Shown: positions 32,786 to 42,658 of the stretch, in pieces
Layout: every line of letters starts with the position of its first letter
Position numbering within the stretch: the first letter of the stretch is position 1
Origin: Paenibacillus durus ATCC 35681
GTDB lineage: Bacteria > Bacillota > Bacilli > Paenibacillales > Paenibacillaceae
DNA length: 64,000 nt
Direction: 5' to 3'
NCBI RefSeq assembly: GCF_000993825.1
Contig: NZ_CP011114.1
Location: forward strand, 3,224,001 to 3,288,000
The notes under the pieces: model-generated
Seen by the model: only the letters and a program-made list of their open reading frames with translations
Database searches by the model: none
What the model was told of the DNA's origin: nothing
Position numbers and translations under genes: made by a program

Positions 32786-33540
32786 GCCAGCACCTCCGTG
32801 ATCTCTCTGATTCGCGCTGTTATCTCCGTCCGTTTGCTTTCGGCAGATTCAAGCTCTGACCGCGAGAGCGACTCCAAAATGCGCTCCAGCTTGGATATTT
32901 CATCCTGCCACTTGGCAACGAAGACCGGGCCTTTCTGCCGGATCAGCCAAGGGCCCATATGCAGCAGCGTCTCCATGCTGTACGGACGCTCTCCGCCCGC
33001 CCGCGCCGCATCCGCATACAGGCCTTCATTAGTTAACCCCGTTGCCGTATCTTCCAGCACGGCCGTGAGAACTTCATACCGTTTGCCGTCTTCTTCAAGA
33101 AGAGCTTCTGCCGTCAGCACCCAGCCGTTATCCAGCAGCCAGCGGCGAAGAATATCCTCTCCGACATTGGGCTGCAGCACCAGAGTGCGGACAGCCGCCA
33201 GTTTACCTTCCATATTGCCCCTGTTCAGAATCGAGGCAATCAAAGCGCCGCCCATGCCCGCAATCGTAATGCAGTCGGCCTCTTCCGGCTGAAGCACCTC
33301 CAGCCCGTCCCCTCGGCGGACGGAGATGCGATCATTCAGTCCTGCGTCCTGAACAGCCTTTTCGGCTGCACGGTGCGGGCCTGGGTTCACTTCCCCGGCA
33401 ACAGCCGACACAGCGCGTCCGGTCTGGACGGCAGCCAGCGGCAGCAGCGCATGGTCCGAGCCGATATCGGCCAATTTCGAGCCGTGCGGAATTTGTTCAA
33501 GCAGCAGCCCGAGTCTTTGCGATAATTTTACGTTGTTCAT
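32761..33540 (-). CDS. trmK: tRNA (adenine-22-N1)-methyltransferase TrmK
   Basis: A 259-residue SAM-dependent methyltransferase that makes m1A22 in tRNA. It has LADIGSDHALLPLAAVQTG (SAM motif I, residues about 22-40), VSAVAGEVNPGPHRAAEKAV, GDGLEVL and the catalytic-site NPP-like region replaced by TIAGMGGALIASIL, which is typical of TrmK. The C-terminal half is a coiled-coil domain (about 190-255). ATG 33540 overlaps the stop of the preceding membrane-protein gene as ATGA. In B. subtilis the order sigA-cccA-trmK-yqfO is the same except for the gene between. Confidence 0.92.
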   Translation of the reverse strand: MNNVKLSQRLGLLLEQIPHGSKLADIGSDHALLPLAAVQTGRAVSAVAGEVNPGPHRAAEKAVQDAGLNDRISVRRGDGLEVLQPEEADCITIAGMGGALIASILNRGNMEGKLAAVRTLVLQPNVGEDILRRWLLDNGWVLTAEALLEEDGKRYEVLTAVLEDTATGLTNEGLYADAARAGGERPYSMETLLHMGPWLIRQKGPVFVAKWQDEISKLERILESLSRSELESAESKRTEITARIREITEVLACLPKDKP

Positions 33541-34355
33541 GTAGCCACCCACGCAATCCATTTTTTTCGAAAGAGAAACAGCATTGCCAGCTCGGCCGCA
33601 ATTTTTCCAATCAGCAAGAGGGAGATCCACTGCGGGTAATTATGGCGCAGCAGCAGGCTGTCTATTTCAGGCATAAGCCATAGAGCAACTCCTACCGCAA
33701 AATAGACGCCGGAAACACCTTTCACCCTATGGTACAGCAGCCAACTCAGCCAGATCATCAGCACGCACAGCGGAAGCCAGAGCAGCTGCAGCTCCCACAG
33801 GCCCGCCTCTGGACGAAGCCTGCCTGCGAACCCGGCATACAGCAGGCTTAGCGCCCCGTAACCGCTGAACTGAAGCAGACCGATCCGAAGCTTAAATCCA
33901 AGCATGATCCAGACCAGCCCGCAGGCTCCCACAAGGATCGGAATCCAAACTTGCGGACTCAGACTATGCAGCGAAATCATCCATAAGCCGAAGCCAAGCA
34001 TCAGCAAACTGCCAATTCCCGCTAGCGACAGACCGATTGCCGGCATTCTGTCCCTCCATAGGCTGGCATACCCGTAACAAATAATAAGTACCGAGAGTGC
34101 TGTTGCAAGTTGCAAACCCCAGGGAAAAACGCTAAAATAAAAACCAATTAACAAAATCAAGGAAATAATTCCAAAAGCAAACAGCCATATTTTAATATTT
34201 CCCTGCTGCAAGTTCTGCAGCGTTATCGGATTTTCACTTTTTACTTTGCCTTCATCCTCATATAAATTGGTCAGAAAATCGCAATACTGCTCGGGAAGCA
34301 GCTTGGTGCGGCGCCAATACTGGATTTCTCTCAAAATAATATCACGCTTTTCCAT
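33537..34355 (-). CDS. Multi-pass membrane protein in the cccA position, unknown function
   Basis: A 272-residue protein. The first 50 residues are hydrophilic (EKRDIILREIQYWRRTKLLPEQYCDFLTNLYEDE). About nine membrane segments follow in pairs. The soluble N-terminal segment that mentions EIQYWR and LP..YCDFL is also seen in DUF2157-like membrane proteins, but I do not claim membership. ATG 34355 follows GAGGGATAG. It ends in an ATGA overlap with trmK, so translation is coupled. In B. subtilis this slot holds cytochrome c550 (cccA), and no CXXCH haem motif is present here. Confidence 0.7.
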   Translation of the reverse strand: MEKRDIILREIQYWRRTKLLPEQYCDFLTNLYEDEGKVKSENPITLQNLQQGNIKIWLFAFGIISLILLIGFYFSVFPWGLQLATALSVLIICYGYASLWRDRMPAIGLSLAGIGSLLMLGFGLWMISLHSLSPQVWIPILVGACGLVWIMLGFKLRIGLLQFSGYGALSLLYAGFAGRLRPEAGLWELQLLWLPLCVLMIWLSWLLYHRVKGVSGVYFAVGVALWLMPEIDSLLLRHNYPQWISLLLIGKIAAELAMLFLFRKKWIAWVAT

Positions 34356-34404
34356 ATTCAACGGCTATCCCTCTTTTCTAGCGCGGCTATGGTCCAAAAT
34401 AAAA

Positions 34405-34434
34405 GGACCTCCTGCCGCATGCAGCAGAAGGTCC
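34405..34434 (-). terminator. Intrinsic terminator of the dnaG-sigA operon
   Basis: On the minus strand GGACCT(T)CTGCTGC pairs with GCGGCAG(G)AGGTCC and is followed by TTTTATTTT. It lies 12 bp after the sigA stop. Confidence 0.85.
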
Positions 34435-34445
34435 GTAAAAAGCGG

Positions 34446-35576
34446 TTATTCCAGAAAATCTTTAAGCCGTTTGCTCCGGCTCGGATGACGAAGCTTGCGT
34501 AAAGCTTTGGCTTCGATCTGGCGAATCCGTTCCCGGGTAACGCCAAACACCTTGCCGACTTCCTCCAGCGTTCTCGTCCGGCCATCGTCGAGCCCGAAGC
34601 GCAGGCGAAGCACATTCTCCTCACGCTCGGTCAGCGTATCAAGCACATCCTCCAGCTGCTCCTTAAGCAGCTCGTAAGCCGCCGCATCCGCAGGGGCGAG
34701 CGCCTCCTGGTCCTCGATAAAATCGCCCAAGTGGGAATCGTCCTCTTCCCCGATCGGAGTTTCCAGCGATACCGGCTCCTGGGCAATCTTCATGATCTCC
34801 CGAACCTTTTCGACGCTAAGCTCCATTTCAGCCGCAATTTCTTCCGGCGTGGGTTCGCGCCCCAACTCCTGCAGCAGCTGGCGGGATACGCGAATCAGCT
34901 TGTTAATGGTTTCCACCATATGAACGGGAATCCGGATTGTACGCGCTTGGTCGGCAATGGCGCGGGTAATGGCCTGCCGAATCCACCAGGTTGCATACGT
35001 ACTGAATTTGAACCCTTTGTTGTGGTCGAATTTCTCCACCGCTTTGATCAGACCCATATTGCCTTCCTGGATAAGATCAAGGAACAGCATGCCCCGGCCT
35101 ACATAACGCTTCGCGATGCTGACTACCAGCCGCAAATTCGCCTCAGCCAGACGGCGCTTCGCTTCTTCGTCGCCGTTCTTGATCCGCATGGCCAATTCAA
35201 CCTCGTCATCGGCGGACAGAAGCGGCACACGGCCAATTTCTTTCAGATACATACGAACCGGGTCGTTAATCTTGATTCCGGGCGGAAGCGACAGATCATC
35301 GTCAAAGCTGAAATCATCGCCGTCTCCATTCTCGTTGTCCTCATTCGGACGAAGCGTCACTTCCTCGTCGTTGTCGTTAACGACTTCAATCCCTAAATCG
35401 CTAAGCTGCTCATAAAATTCATCCATTTGTTCGGGGTCCTGATCAAATGGCGACAGTTTCTCCATGATATCTTTAATATTCAGTGATGATCTTTTCTTGC
35501 CAGACTCAATAAGCTGATCTTTGACCTGGTCGAGCGTAAATTCCGCCTCCAGTTCGGTATGCTGATCGTTCGCCAT
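34446..35576 (-). CDS. sigA: Primary RNA polymerase sigma factor SigA (RpoD)
   Basis: A 376-residue housekeeping sigma factor. It has region 1.1 (about 1-70), an acidic spacer, region 1.2 ([17 protein letters not shown]), region 2 ([48 protein letters not shown]), region 3 ([16 protein letters not shown]) and region 4 ([27 protein letters not shown]). It directs transcription of most genes, including those with the TTGACA/TATAAT promoters noted in this window. Length matches B. subtilis SigA (371). The ATG follows GGAGGGAG. It is 39 bp downstream of dnaG, as in the conserved dnaG-sigA operon. Confidence 0.97.
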   Translation of the reverse strand: MANDQHTELEAEFTLDQVKDQLIESGKKRSSLNIKDIMEKLSPFDQDPEQMDEFYEQLSDLGIEVVNDNDEEVTLRPNEDNENGDGDDFSFDDDLSLPPGIKINDPVRMYLKEIGRVPLLSADDEVELAMRIKNGDEEAKRRLAEANLRLVVSIAKRYVGRGMLFLDLIQEGNMGLIKAVEKFDHNKGFKFSTYATWWIRQAITRAIADQARTIRIPVHMVETINKLIRVSRQLLQELGREPTPEEIAAEMELSVEKVREIMKIAQEPVSLETPIGEEDDSHLGDFIEDQEALAPADAAAYELLKEQLEDVLDTLTEREENVLRLRFGLDDGRTRTLEEVGKVFGVTRERIRQIEAKALRKLRHPSRSKRLKDFLE

Positions 35577-35615
35577 TATTCGACTCCCTCCTCCCTAGAT
35601 ACATCCTGTCAACGT

Positions 35616-37436
35616 TCACTGTCTCTCTAGGGCTATAATCTCACTTGCAATTTGTGCCGCACGCAGAAAATCACCGGCTTTTTCCGCCTGAATCATCTCT
35701 TCCCGTTTCTTCTCCATCATTCGCTGCACGGGATATTTCCGCACCTCGCGGATATAATCATCCAGTACCTGCGTGCTCCAGTCCGGCGGCGACTCCATCA
35801 TGGAAATCGAGGCTGCGACCTTTTCCAGCCGGTCGTCCTGGAGCGAGGACAGAAACCGGCTGATTTCCGGCTGCTTGCCCCCCGCGTAATAGGCGTATAG
35901 ATAAGCGGCAATAGCCGCATGATCATCGATGTTGAAATCTTCTCCCAGATGTTCATTTACATACGCGGCGGCGTCACTATCCTGAAACATCAGGGACAGC
36001 AGACTCCGTTCCGCGGCATGGTAAGCCGGAAGCAAGGCCCTTGCTTGAACCTGCCCTTTTTTATGCCTACCATTATTCCACCTTTTGACGTTATTATCCC
36101 CTTCGGGCATGTTTTTTTGCATCGAAGCCCTGAGCAAATTGCAATCCTGCTTCAAGCTGTCGTAACTCAGATCCAGCTCGGAGGCAATTTCCTTCAGATA
36201 CACTTCTCTTTCCGTAGAGGAATGCAGGGAAGCAATAATTTGCAGCGCCTCCTTGACATAAGCGATTTTGCCGTCTTCCTCTAGGAGTATATGGTTTTTT
36301 TTCAGATATATAAGCTTAAATTTTATAGTTGAAACCGCGGATTCAATGATTTGTTCCCGGAAGCGTTCTCCCCCATACTGTGCCACAAATTCATCAGGAT
36401 CCATTCCCCCAGGCAGTACCGCCACCTTGACGCGCAGCCCGGTCGCTTCGAGCATCGAAAGAGCCTTCATCGCCGCGGCTTGTCCCGCCCGGTCTCCGTC
36501 ATAAGCGATGACGGCCTCATCCGCCAAAGCTTTCATCATCGACGCGTGATTCTCCGTTAGCGAAGTGCCCATGGTCGCCACACCGTTGTGCACACCCGAT
36601 TCCCAGGCCGAAATGACATCTCCGTATCCTTCAAAAAGAACGATTTGCCGCGTTTTGCGGATAGATGCTTTGGACTGGTGCAGATTGTACAAAATCCGGC
36701 TTTTGTTGAACAGCTTGCTCTCCGGAGAATTCAAATATTTCGGCTGGCCCTCCCCGAGAATTCTTCCGGCGAAAGCCACCACTTTACCGGAACGGTTCGC
36801 AATCGGAAAAATAATCCGCCCGCGAAAACGGTCGATATAGCCTTTGCCTTCGCTTCTTGAAGACAGCAGGCCGCCTTTTTCCATTTCAGCAAGGTCGAAA
36901 TTCCGTCTTTCCAGAAACTGCAGCAGCGTATCCCAGCGATCTGGCGCATATCCGATCTGAAACTGATCAATCATATGGTCGCTGAATTTCCGGGATCTTA
37001 AATAATCCATTGCGGCTTTGCCGTGTTCCGTATTCTTCAGCAAGTAATGATAGAACTTCGCAGACCATTCATACGCTTGAAGCAGCCGGTCAAGTTCCGG
37101 GTTATGCGCAGACTGCACGCCTCCGACGCCTTCCGGTACCGGAATGTCGCTCTCTTCGGCCATAATTTTGACGGCTTCGGGAAAGGATAACCCTTCGATT
37201 TCCATCCTGAATTTGATGGCATTTCCGCCCATGCCGCAGCCGAAACAATGAAACACTCCACGATCCGGAGTAACTGTGAAGGAAGGGGTGCTTTCCGAAT
37301 GGAATGGGCAGAGGCCCCATAAATATTTCCCCCGCTTGGTCAGATGGACAACTTTCCCTACGGTATCAACAATATCATGCCGCGCCAATACGCTTTCGAT
37401 AACTTCCTCGGGAATATTGCCGTGTCCGCTTGCCAC
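35616..37436 (-). CDS. dnaG: DNA primase DnaG
   Basis: A 606-residue primase that lays down RNA primers at replication forks. It has a CHC2 zinc domain (CPFHSESTPSFTVTPDR, FHCFGCG; Cys40/Cys61-64 region), the DnaG N-terminal catalytic core, a TOPRIM fold with FEGYGDVISAW (acidic Glu) and AYDGDRAG, and a C-terminal helicase-binding domain of about 150 residues. GTG 37436 is favoured because AAGGTGG lies six bases upstream; TTG 37442 is the longest frame. It follows yqxD by 41 bp and precedes sigA, as in B. subtilis. Confidence 0.96.
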   Translation of the reverse strand: MASGHGNIPEEVIESVLARHDIVDTVGKVVHLTKRGKYLWGLCPFHSESTPSFTVTPDRGVFHCFGCGMGGNAIKFRMEIEGLSFPEAVKIMAEESDIPVPEGVGGVQSAHNPELDRLLQAYEWSAKFYHYLLKNTEHGKAAMDYLRSRKFSDHMIDQFQIGYAPDRWDTLLQFLERRNFDLAEMEKGGLLSSRSEGKGYIDRFRGRIIFPIANRSGKVVAFAGRILGEGQPKYLNSPESKLFNKSRILYNLHQSKASIRKTRQIVLFEGYGDVISAWESGVHNGVATMGTSLTENHASMMKALADEAVIAYDGDRAGQAAAMKALSMLEATGLRVKVAVLPGGMDPDEFVAQYGGERFREQIIESAVSTIKFKLIYLKKNHILLEEDGKIAYVKEALQIIASLHSSTEREVYLKEIASELDLSYDSLKQDCNLLRASMQKNMPEGDNNVKRWNNGRHKKGQVQARALLPAYHAAERSLLSLMFQDSDAAAYVNEHLGEDFNIDDHAAIAAYLYAYYAGGKQPEISRFLSSLQDDRLEKVAASISMMESPPDWSTQVLDDYIREVRKYPVQRMMEKKREEMIQAEKAGDFLRAAQIASEIIALERQ

Positions 37437-37476
37437 TAACAACCACCTTCATCCCTTGACAAATAAATAGTATTCG

Positions 37477-37956
37477 CTACGGCTGAACATTCTCCTGCAA
37501 TAATTCCAAAAGTTTTGTCAGTTTATGTTGAAAAGTATGTCGATCCTCTGCGGTGAACGGCTTAGGCCCTTTGGCGTAACGGCCTCTCCGGCGCTCTTTC
37601 GCCCTGGCATGCCTGCCTTCCAGCATCATATCCATATTGGTCTCATCGTATGTCTGCCCCCTGAAAGAAAGGGCATGGCATCCCTTCGCAAGCGCCAGAG
37701 CAGCAAGGCCATAGTCGCCGGTCAGTACGACATCCCCGGATTTGATGTGATTGGCAATGTAGAGGTCGGCGCTCTGATCGCTGTTGTCAACATGCACGAC
37801 TGCGACGCCTTCGCCGCCCCGGAGTTCGTGAGCGTAGGATGATACCATGATGACCGGAACCCCAAAAGCGCGGGCGGTGTCCGCCGTTTCCTTCTTGACC
37901 GGACAGGCATCCGCATCGACCACGATAGTTATTTCCCGAGCGTCTGAGCTTCCCAT
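37477..37956 (-). CDS. yqxD: UPF0178/DUF188 family protein YqxD
   Basis: A 159-residue protein of the YaiI/YqxD family: VDADACPVKKE at the start (conserved Asp and Cys), YIANHIKSGDVVLTGDYGLAALAL, and RGRYAKGPKPFTAEDRHTF near the end. The fold is PIN-like with conserved acidic residues, so a nuclease role is possible but not shown. It heads the yqxD-dnaG-sigA operon as in B. subtilis. The genes ccpN and ppsR, which lie between glyS and yqxD in B. subtilis, are absent here. A distinct promoter is not obvious in the 214-bp gap. Confidence 0.85.
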   Translation of the reverse strand: MGSSDAREITIVVDADACPVKKETADTARAFGVPVIMVSSYAHELRGGEGVAVVHVDNSDQSADLYIANHIKSGDVVLTGDYGLAALALAKGCHALSFRGQTYDETNMDMMLEGRHARAKERRRGRYAKGPKPFTAEDRHTFQHKLTKLLELLQENVQP

Positions 37957-38037
37957 AGTCTGTCACCGTTTCCCGTGTAATATATATACGCGACGATCCC
38001 AAAAAATCCTGCCGGCTCATCCAATGTTTAAAAAGCG

Positions 38038-38090
38038 TAAAATACGGAACGATAGCCATAAGCTGTACTTTGGCACCGTTCCGTATATTT
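38038..38090 (-). terminator. Intrinsic terminator of glyQ-glyS
   Basis: On the minus strand ATACGGAACGGTGCCA pairs with TGGC(TA)TCGTTCCGTAT, followed by TTTACGCTTTTT. It lies about 80 bp after the glyS stop. Confidence 0.75.
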
Positions 38091-38170
38091 ATACCCTAAA
38101 CCCGTGTTCTATACCGCCAGACCGACCTTTTTCTTCACAAAACGCAACATATGCAGACTTAAGTCAGAAG

Positions 38171-40246
38171 CTACCAGACCAGTTTGCCAAAATCGGCGAA
38201 GCTCTTCAAATCGGCATCAATCCCCGCCAGCAGCGCAAGCCGGTTCGCCCGCACCCGCTCGTCCTCGGCCATGACCATGACGGAGTCAAAAAAGACGGTT
38301 ATGGCATCGCTGAGTCCGGCGAGCAGGTCAAGCGCCCCAGCCGTATCATCCGCTTCCAGCGCTTTTTGGTAAGGCAGATGAATCGACTGCCAAGTTTGAT
38401 ACAGGGCGCTTTCGGCCGCTTCGCCAAGAAGCGCGGAATCCAGAGCGGCTCCGGTGGCTTTGGCTGCCAGATTGCTGACCCGGTTGAAGGAATCCACCGT
38501 ATTCTTAAAATTCTCCTTGGAGTCCACGGCATCCGCCAGCGCCTGACTTCTGGCGACAACGGCGACAATATCGTCGTAGCCTGCGGCCATAACCGCGTCG
38601 ACTACATCGTAACGCACATTGTCCGACAGAAGGCGCTTTACACGCAGGCCGAAGAACTCATACAGGTTAGTACGCAGTTCATCCACGGAAGGTTTCAAAT
38701 TTCGAGTATTTTCATGAACCTGAACGGCAATTTCGAAAATATCGTTCAGACCGACCGGCAGCTTCCGCTCCAGCACGATCTGTACAATGCCCGCCGTCTG
38801 GCGGCGCAGCGCGTAAGGGTCCTGGGAGCCGGTAGGAATAATACCGATCGAGAAGCAGCCGACGATCGTGTCGATTTTGTCGGCAATGCTGACGATCGCC
38901 CCGGCTTCCGTGGACGGAATGGCGTCTCCGGCAAAACGCGGCTGGTAGTGCTCGAAGATCGCCTTGGCCACTTGCTCGTCCTCGCCCGCTTTGCGCGCAT
39001 AATCCTCGCCCATCGTTCCCTGAAGCTCCGGAAATTCGTATACCATCTGGGTTACGAGATCAAATTTGCAAATATCCGCGGCACGGCTTACTTTCGCCGC
39101 CACTTCCGGCGCTGTCTGCAGCTTGCCTGCCAGACTGTCCGCGATCTGACGGATGCGGTGGACTTTGTCGGCAACGCTGCCGAGCTCTTCATGATAAACG
39201 ATGTTTTCGAGCTTGGCGAGGGCATCCTCAATCTTCAGCTTCTGATCTTCTTCATAGAAGAACTTCGCATCGGACAGACGGGCGCGCAGCACCTTCTCGT
39301 TCCCTTTGGCGATCGTCTCGAGATGATCGGCATTGCCGTTGCGGACGGTTACGAAATATGGAAGCAGCTTGCCTTCGGCATCCAGCACAGGGAAATAGCG
39401 CTGGTGCTCGCGCATCGATGTAATCAGCACATCCTGCGGAATATTCAGGTAAGCCGGATCGAACGTGCCGAACAGTACTGTCGGCGTTTCCACCAGGAAC
39501 AGCACTTCTTCCAGCAGGTCTTCCTTGATTGCGATCTTCCAGTTTTTATCCACAGCCAGCTTGTTGATTTGCTCGAGAATCAGAGTCTCTCGTTCCTTCA
39601 CATCGGCAATAACGTGCTGGGTGCGCAGGCTTTCCGCATAATCGGCCGCCTGGCCGATAACTGCTTCCTGTCCAAGGAACCGATGGCCGCGGCTGACATT
39701 GCCTGTTCTGACGCCCGTAATCTCAAAATCGACAATGTCGCTGCCGTACAGCGCGACCAGCCAGCGGATCGGACGAACGAACTTGAAATCGTACGCTCCC
39801 CAGCGCATATTTTTTGGGAACGTCATGGCGCTTACGATTCCGGTCAAGCCTTCCGCGAGCAGGGAATACGTGTCCACGCCTTCGCTGCTCTTGGTGGCGT
39901 ATATATATTCGACCCCGCCCACTTCCTTAAAAGTGAACTGTTCGGGAGATACGCCCTGGCTGCGGGCAAATCCAAGCGCCGCTTTGCTCCACTCGCCGGC
40001 CGCGTCCAGTGCGATTTTGCGGGAAGGGCCTTTGACTTCTTCACTGACGTCCGCCTGTTTCTCGGCTACATCCTTCACAAGAACGGCCAGACGGCGCGGC
40101 GTTGCGAACGACTGCACTTCTCCGTGCTTCAGGCGGGATACGTCCAGCCATTTGGTCATTCTGTCCTGAAGCTGCTCCATCGCCGCCCGGATAAAGCGTG
40201 CCGGAACTTCCTCCAGCCCGATTTCAAACAGCAGATCCTTAGCCAA
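38171..40246 (-). CDS. glyS: Glycyl-tRNA synthetase beta subunit
   Basis: The 691-residue beta subunit of the alpha2beta2 bacterial glycyl-tRNA synthetase, needed for tRNA recognition and activity. It has [17 protein letters not shown] at the start, [29 protein letters not shown], an HD-like domain (KICKF region to [18 protein letters not shown]), and a C-terminal anticodon-binding domain (about 590-690). The start is probably TTG 40246, overlapping the glyQ stop; the frame also allows GTG 40255. It is co-transcribed with glyQ and therefore under the T-box. Confidence 0.95.
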   Translation of the reverse strand: MAKDLLFEIGLEEVPARFIRAAMEQLQDRMTKWLDVSRLKHGEVQSFATPRRLAVLVKDVAEKQADVSEEVKGPSRKIALDAAGEWSKAALGFARSQGVSPEQFTFKEVGGVEYIYATKSSEGVDTYSLLAEGLTGIVSAMTFPKNMRWGAYDFKFVRPIRWLVALYGSDIVDFEITGVRTGNVSRGHRFLGQEAVIGQAADYAESLRTQHVIADVKERETLILEQINKLAVDKNWKIAIKEDLLEEVLFLVETPTVLFGTFDPAYLNIPQDVLITSMREHQRYFPVLDAEGKLLPYFVTVRNGNADHLETIAKGNEKVLRARLSDAKFFYEEDQKLKIEDALAKLENIVYHEELGSVADKVHRIRQIADSLAGKLQTAPEVAAKVSRAADICKFDLVTQMVYEFPELQGTMGEDYARKAGEDEQVAKAIFEHYQPRFAGDAIPSTEAGAIVSIADKIDTIVGCFSIGIIPTGSQDPYALRRQTAGIVQIVLERKLPVGLNDIFEIAVQVHENTRNLKPSVDELRTNLYEFFGLRVKRLLSDNVRYDVVDAVMAAGYDDIVAVVARSQALADAVDSKENFKNTVDSFNRVSNLAAKATGAALDSALLGEAAESALYQTWQSIHLPYQKALEADDTAGALDLLAGLSDAITVFFDSVMVMAEDERVRANRLALLAGIDADLKSFADFGKLVW

Positions 40247-41126
40247 GCTGAACACCTTCTTTCTTCAGCAGCGGGAAGCCGAGCTTCTCGCGCTCCTCTA
40301 CAAAAGTTGCCGCCACTTGGCGGGCCAGATTGCGCACTCTTGTAATGAAGCCCGTACGCTCCGTTACGCTGATTGCACCCCGCGCATCCAGCAGGTTGAA
40401 CGTATGCGAGCATTTCAGCACATAGTCATAAGCCGGGAAGACGAGATGGCGGTCCATCGCCCGCCGCGCTTCCTCTTCATAGGTGTTGAAGAGGTTAAAC
40501 AGCATTTTGACATCCGACACTTCGAAGGTATATGTGGAATGCTCCACCTCCGGCTGATGGAACACGTCGCCGTAGGTCAAGCCGTCGACCCATTCCAGAT
40601 CGAACACGTTCTCCTTTTCCTGGATATAGGAAGCGAGACGCTCCATGCCGTAAGTGATTTCAACTGAAACCGGGCTGGTCTCAATGCCGCCCACCTGCTG
40701 GAAATAGGTGAACTGCGTAATTTCCATTCCGTCCAGCCATACCTCCCAGCCGAGTCCCGCGCAGCCGAGCGACGGATTCTCCCAGTTATCCTCAACGAAC
40801 CGGATATCGTGCTGCAGCGGATCAATCCCCAGCGCTTTCAGGCTGTCCAGATAAATTTCCTGAATATTATCCGGGGACGGCTTGATAATAACCTGGTATT
40901 GATGATGCTGATACAGACGGTTCGGGTTCTCTCCATAGCGTCCGTCCGAGGGACGGCGTGACGGCTCGACATAAGCGACCTTCCACGGCTCGGGTCCGAG
41001 GGAGCGCAGGAATGTCATCGGGTTCATCGTGCCCGCGCCTTTTTCCGTGTCATACGGCTGAACGATAATGCAGTTCTGCTTCGACCAGAACTCATTCAGC
41101 GTCAAAATCATCTGCTGAAAATTCAT
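40239..41126 (-). CDS. glyQ: Glycyl-tRNA synthetase alpha subunit
   Basis: A 295-residue class II synthetase catalytic subunit that charges tRNA-Gly. It has [33 protein letters not shown] at the start, [27 protein letters not shown], and [24 protein letters not shown]. The length is standard. The ATG follows AAGGAG. It is preceded by a T-box leader with a terminator (41271-41594) that senses uncharged tRNA-Gly. glyQ and glyS overlap, which favours 1:1 synthesis. Confidence 0.96.
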   Translation of the reverse strand: MNFQQMILTLNEFWSKQNCIIVQPYDTEKGAGTMNPMTFLRSLGPEPWKVAYVEPSRRPSDGRYGENPNRLYQHHQYQVIIKPSPDNIQEIYLDSLKALGIDPLQHDIRFVEDNWENPSLGCAGLGWEVWLDGMEITQFTYFQQVGGIETSPVSVEITYGMERLASYIQEKENVFDLEWVDGLTYGDVFHQPEVEHSTYTFEVSDVKMLFNLFNTYEEEARRAMDRHLVFPAYDYVLKCSHTFNLLDARGAISVTERTGFITRVRNLARQVAATFVEEREKLGFPLLKKEGVQLG

Positions 41127-41270
41127 GCTACCGACTCCTTCGCGTTAATTTTGAGAGCTGCCGGATTTGCGGTCCCTGAAGACCAACCGATACAATGCCC
41201 GGCATAACGTCCTGCGATGGAGGCGGCGCTCCTCTATTCCGGAAGGAAGATAAGATATTCTCCGTTCCAG

Positions 41271-41590
41271 ACCAAAAAGCTCCCGCCCCCATGCCTGAAA
41301 TTCAGACATAGGGACGAGAGCTGTTCATGTACTCCCGCGGTTCCACCCTACTTGATTCCGCTCTTCACTGACTGATGCCGGTGATGACGAAATCCACTTT
41401 TCATGCTGCCGCCTCCGCACTCCCGGGTGCCGTTTCATGAGCGCTGCCGCACCGGGCTCCCACCGTCCCCGGCTCGCTATTTCAAGCAATCGTTCACTAC
41501 TTTCCCGTTCAACATGCCTGCCGGCTTCAGCCAGCGGCGGCCTTCTCGTTATTTGCCTTGATAAGGCATATTCCAACAAGAAGAGACTGT
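41271..41590 (-). promoter_or_regulatory. T-box riboswitch leader of glyQS
   Basis: On the minus strand the hallmark AGGGTGGAACCGCG is at 41336-41349. Upstream, GAGCCGGGGACGGTGGGAGCCCGG is typical of the distal part of T-box Stem I. Downstream lies an intrinsic terminator (41274-41322). Uncharged tRNA pairs with the bulge of the T-box motif and stabilises the antiterminator, allowing glyQ expression. The downstream genes imply glycine. A GGC lies in the right-hand part of Stem I, but I cannot prove it is the specifier. Confidence 0.93.
41274..41322 (-). terminator. T-box-controlled terminator before glyQ
   Basis: On the minus strand AGCTCTCGTCCC(TATG) pairs with (CATG)GGGGCGGGAGCT around TCTGAATTTCAGG, followed by TTTTTGG. 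It is mutually exclusive with the antiterminator that includes the T-box motif. Confidence 0.88.
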
Positions 41591-41594
41591 TCCT

Positions 41595-41623
41595 ATATTA
41601 ACGGAAAATCCGGCTTTCGTCAA
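41595..41623 (-). promoter_or_regulatory. SigA promoter of the glyQS T-box transcript
   Basis: On the minus strand TTGACG (41618-41623) and TAATAT (41595-41600) are 17 bp apart. The -35 box overlaps the stop codon of recO (TGA at 41620-41622). No terminator follows recO, so readthrough from the era-recO operon could also enter the leader. Confidence 0.8.
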
Positions 41624-42375
41624 ATATTGTATTTATCCAGCTGATCCAGGAAATTTTGCGACTTTAACCGGAGCCCCAGTTGGGTATCCATGAACGCCCG
41701 CATGATTTTCTTCAATTCTTCCCGCGTACTCTCCTTGACGTCCACATTGCCCAGACGGGTCAGATCAAGCGCGGCGAACAGCCGCAGCAGCTTCAGCGCG
41801 CGGGGCGACACTTCCAATGCCGGCGGGTCATTATGACGGCAGCTGCGGCACAGAGCGCCGCCCAGCCGCGGGCTGAGCAGCAGTTCTTCGTCCGCCTTCT
41901 CGCGCCCGCAGGCGATGCAGGAATCCAGTTGCGGACCGTAGCCGGCCGCTTGAAGTATTTTCATCTCAAACAGATTAATAATGACTCCCGGTTCCTTGCC
42001 TTCCTCCAGCGCATTCAGGCAGGCCGACAGCTGCCGGAACCAAAAGCTGCCCGTCTCCTCGTCATGCAGCACCCGGTCCAAAAGCTCACAGGCATAAGAG
42101 CCGTAGGCGGCTGTAACCAGATCCTCCCTGATCGAATGATGGGAGCTGATTATCTCGCCGGAATTCAGCGTACCCAGTCCTCCGTTATTTCGGAAAAAAA
42201 CATATTGCCCGAGCGTAAACGGCTGGATCAGAGCAGCATGGCGGCTTTTTACCTTTTTGGCTCCACGGACCAGCACTCCTATCTTGCCCGCGTTCTCGGT
42301 GCAAAGCGTAATGATTGCATTCCCCTCGCCGTAGTCCATACTGCGGATGACGATCCCTTCCACCCTGTGTAGCAT
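41620..42375 (-). CDS. recO: DNA repair protein RecO
   Basis: A 251-residue recombination mediator that helps load RecA on SSB-coated DNA with RecR. It has an N-terminal OB fold (LHRVEGIVIRSMDYGEGNAIITLCTENAGKIGVLVRGAKK) and a helical C-terminal domain with a zinc site (CIACGREKADEELLL, then LCRSCR). ATG 42375 gives the usual start MLHRVEG; the longer frame to 42393 has no better site. It follows yqzL by 36 bp, in the order era-yqzL-recO typical of Bacillales. Confidence 0.93.
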   Translation of the reverse strand: MLHRVEGIVIRSMDYGEGNAIITLCTENAGKIGVLVRGAKKVKSRHAALIQPFTLGQYVFFRNNGGLGTLNSGEIISSHHSIREDLVTAAYGSYACELLDRVLHDEETGSFWFRQLSACLNALEEGKEPGVIINLFEMKILQAAGYGPQLDSCIACGREKADEELLLSPRLGGALCRSCRHNDPPALEVSPRALKLLRLFAALDLTRLGNVDVKESTREELKKIMRAFMDTQLGLRLKSQNFLDQLDKYNI

Positions 42376-42411
42376 GCCTCTTCCCCCAACCACTCGGCAA
42401 GCAACCAGTTC

Positions 42412-42555
42412 TTACTTTGCTTCTTCGTCATAGACCTGCTCTTCTTCCGCCGCTGTCTCGGCCGCCGGACTCAGCGGTTCTCCCGCTGCCCGGTACAGCA
42501 GATAGGCATCGACATCACCAGTCATTGCAAAATACTTCCACGAAAAATCTCGCAT
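42412..42555 (-). CDS. yqzL: YqzL family small protein
   Basis: A 47-residue protein missed by ordinary length cut-offs. It starts MRDFSWKYFAMTGDVDAYLLY, the family hallmark, and ends with an acidic tail. The ATG at 42553-42555 is preceded by GGGGGATAAATACGA. The stop at 42412 lies 36 bp before recO and the start 103 bp after the era stop. Function is unknown; the gene is conserved between era and recO in Bacillales. Confidence 0.9.
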   Translation of the reverse strand: MRDFSWKYFAMTGDVDAYLLYRAAGEPLSPAAETAAEEEQVYDEEAK

Positions 42556-42658
42556 TCGTATTTATCCCCCTTCGCAAAACACGATGTCTTCCTAAAGTAG
42601 GATGTGCGATGAGACGGGTTCTATCCTTGCAATTACTGGCAGTCATTTGCGGTGAAGA

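Noticed and set aside
31451..33292. 613-codon plus-strand frame opposite yqfO and trmK
   Set aside because: Antisense shadow of two well supported genes.
37847..40345. An 832-codon open frame on the plus strand opposite glyS
   Set aside because: It is the antisense shadow of glyS and its flanks, with no ribosome site, no recognisable domain and composition expected from the reverse of a GC-rich gene.
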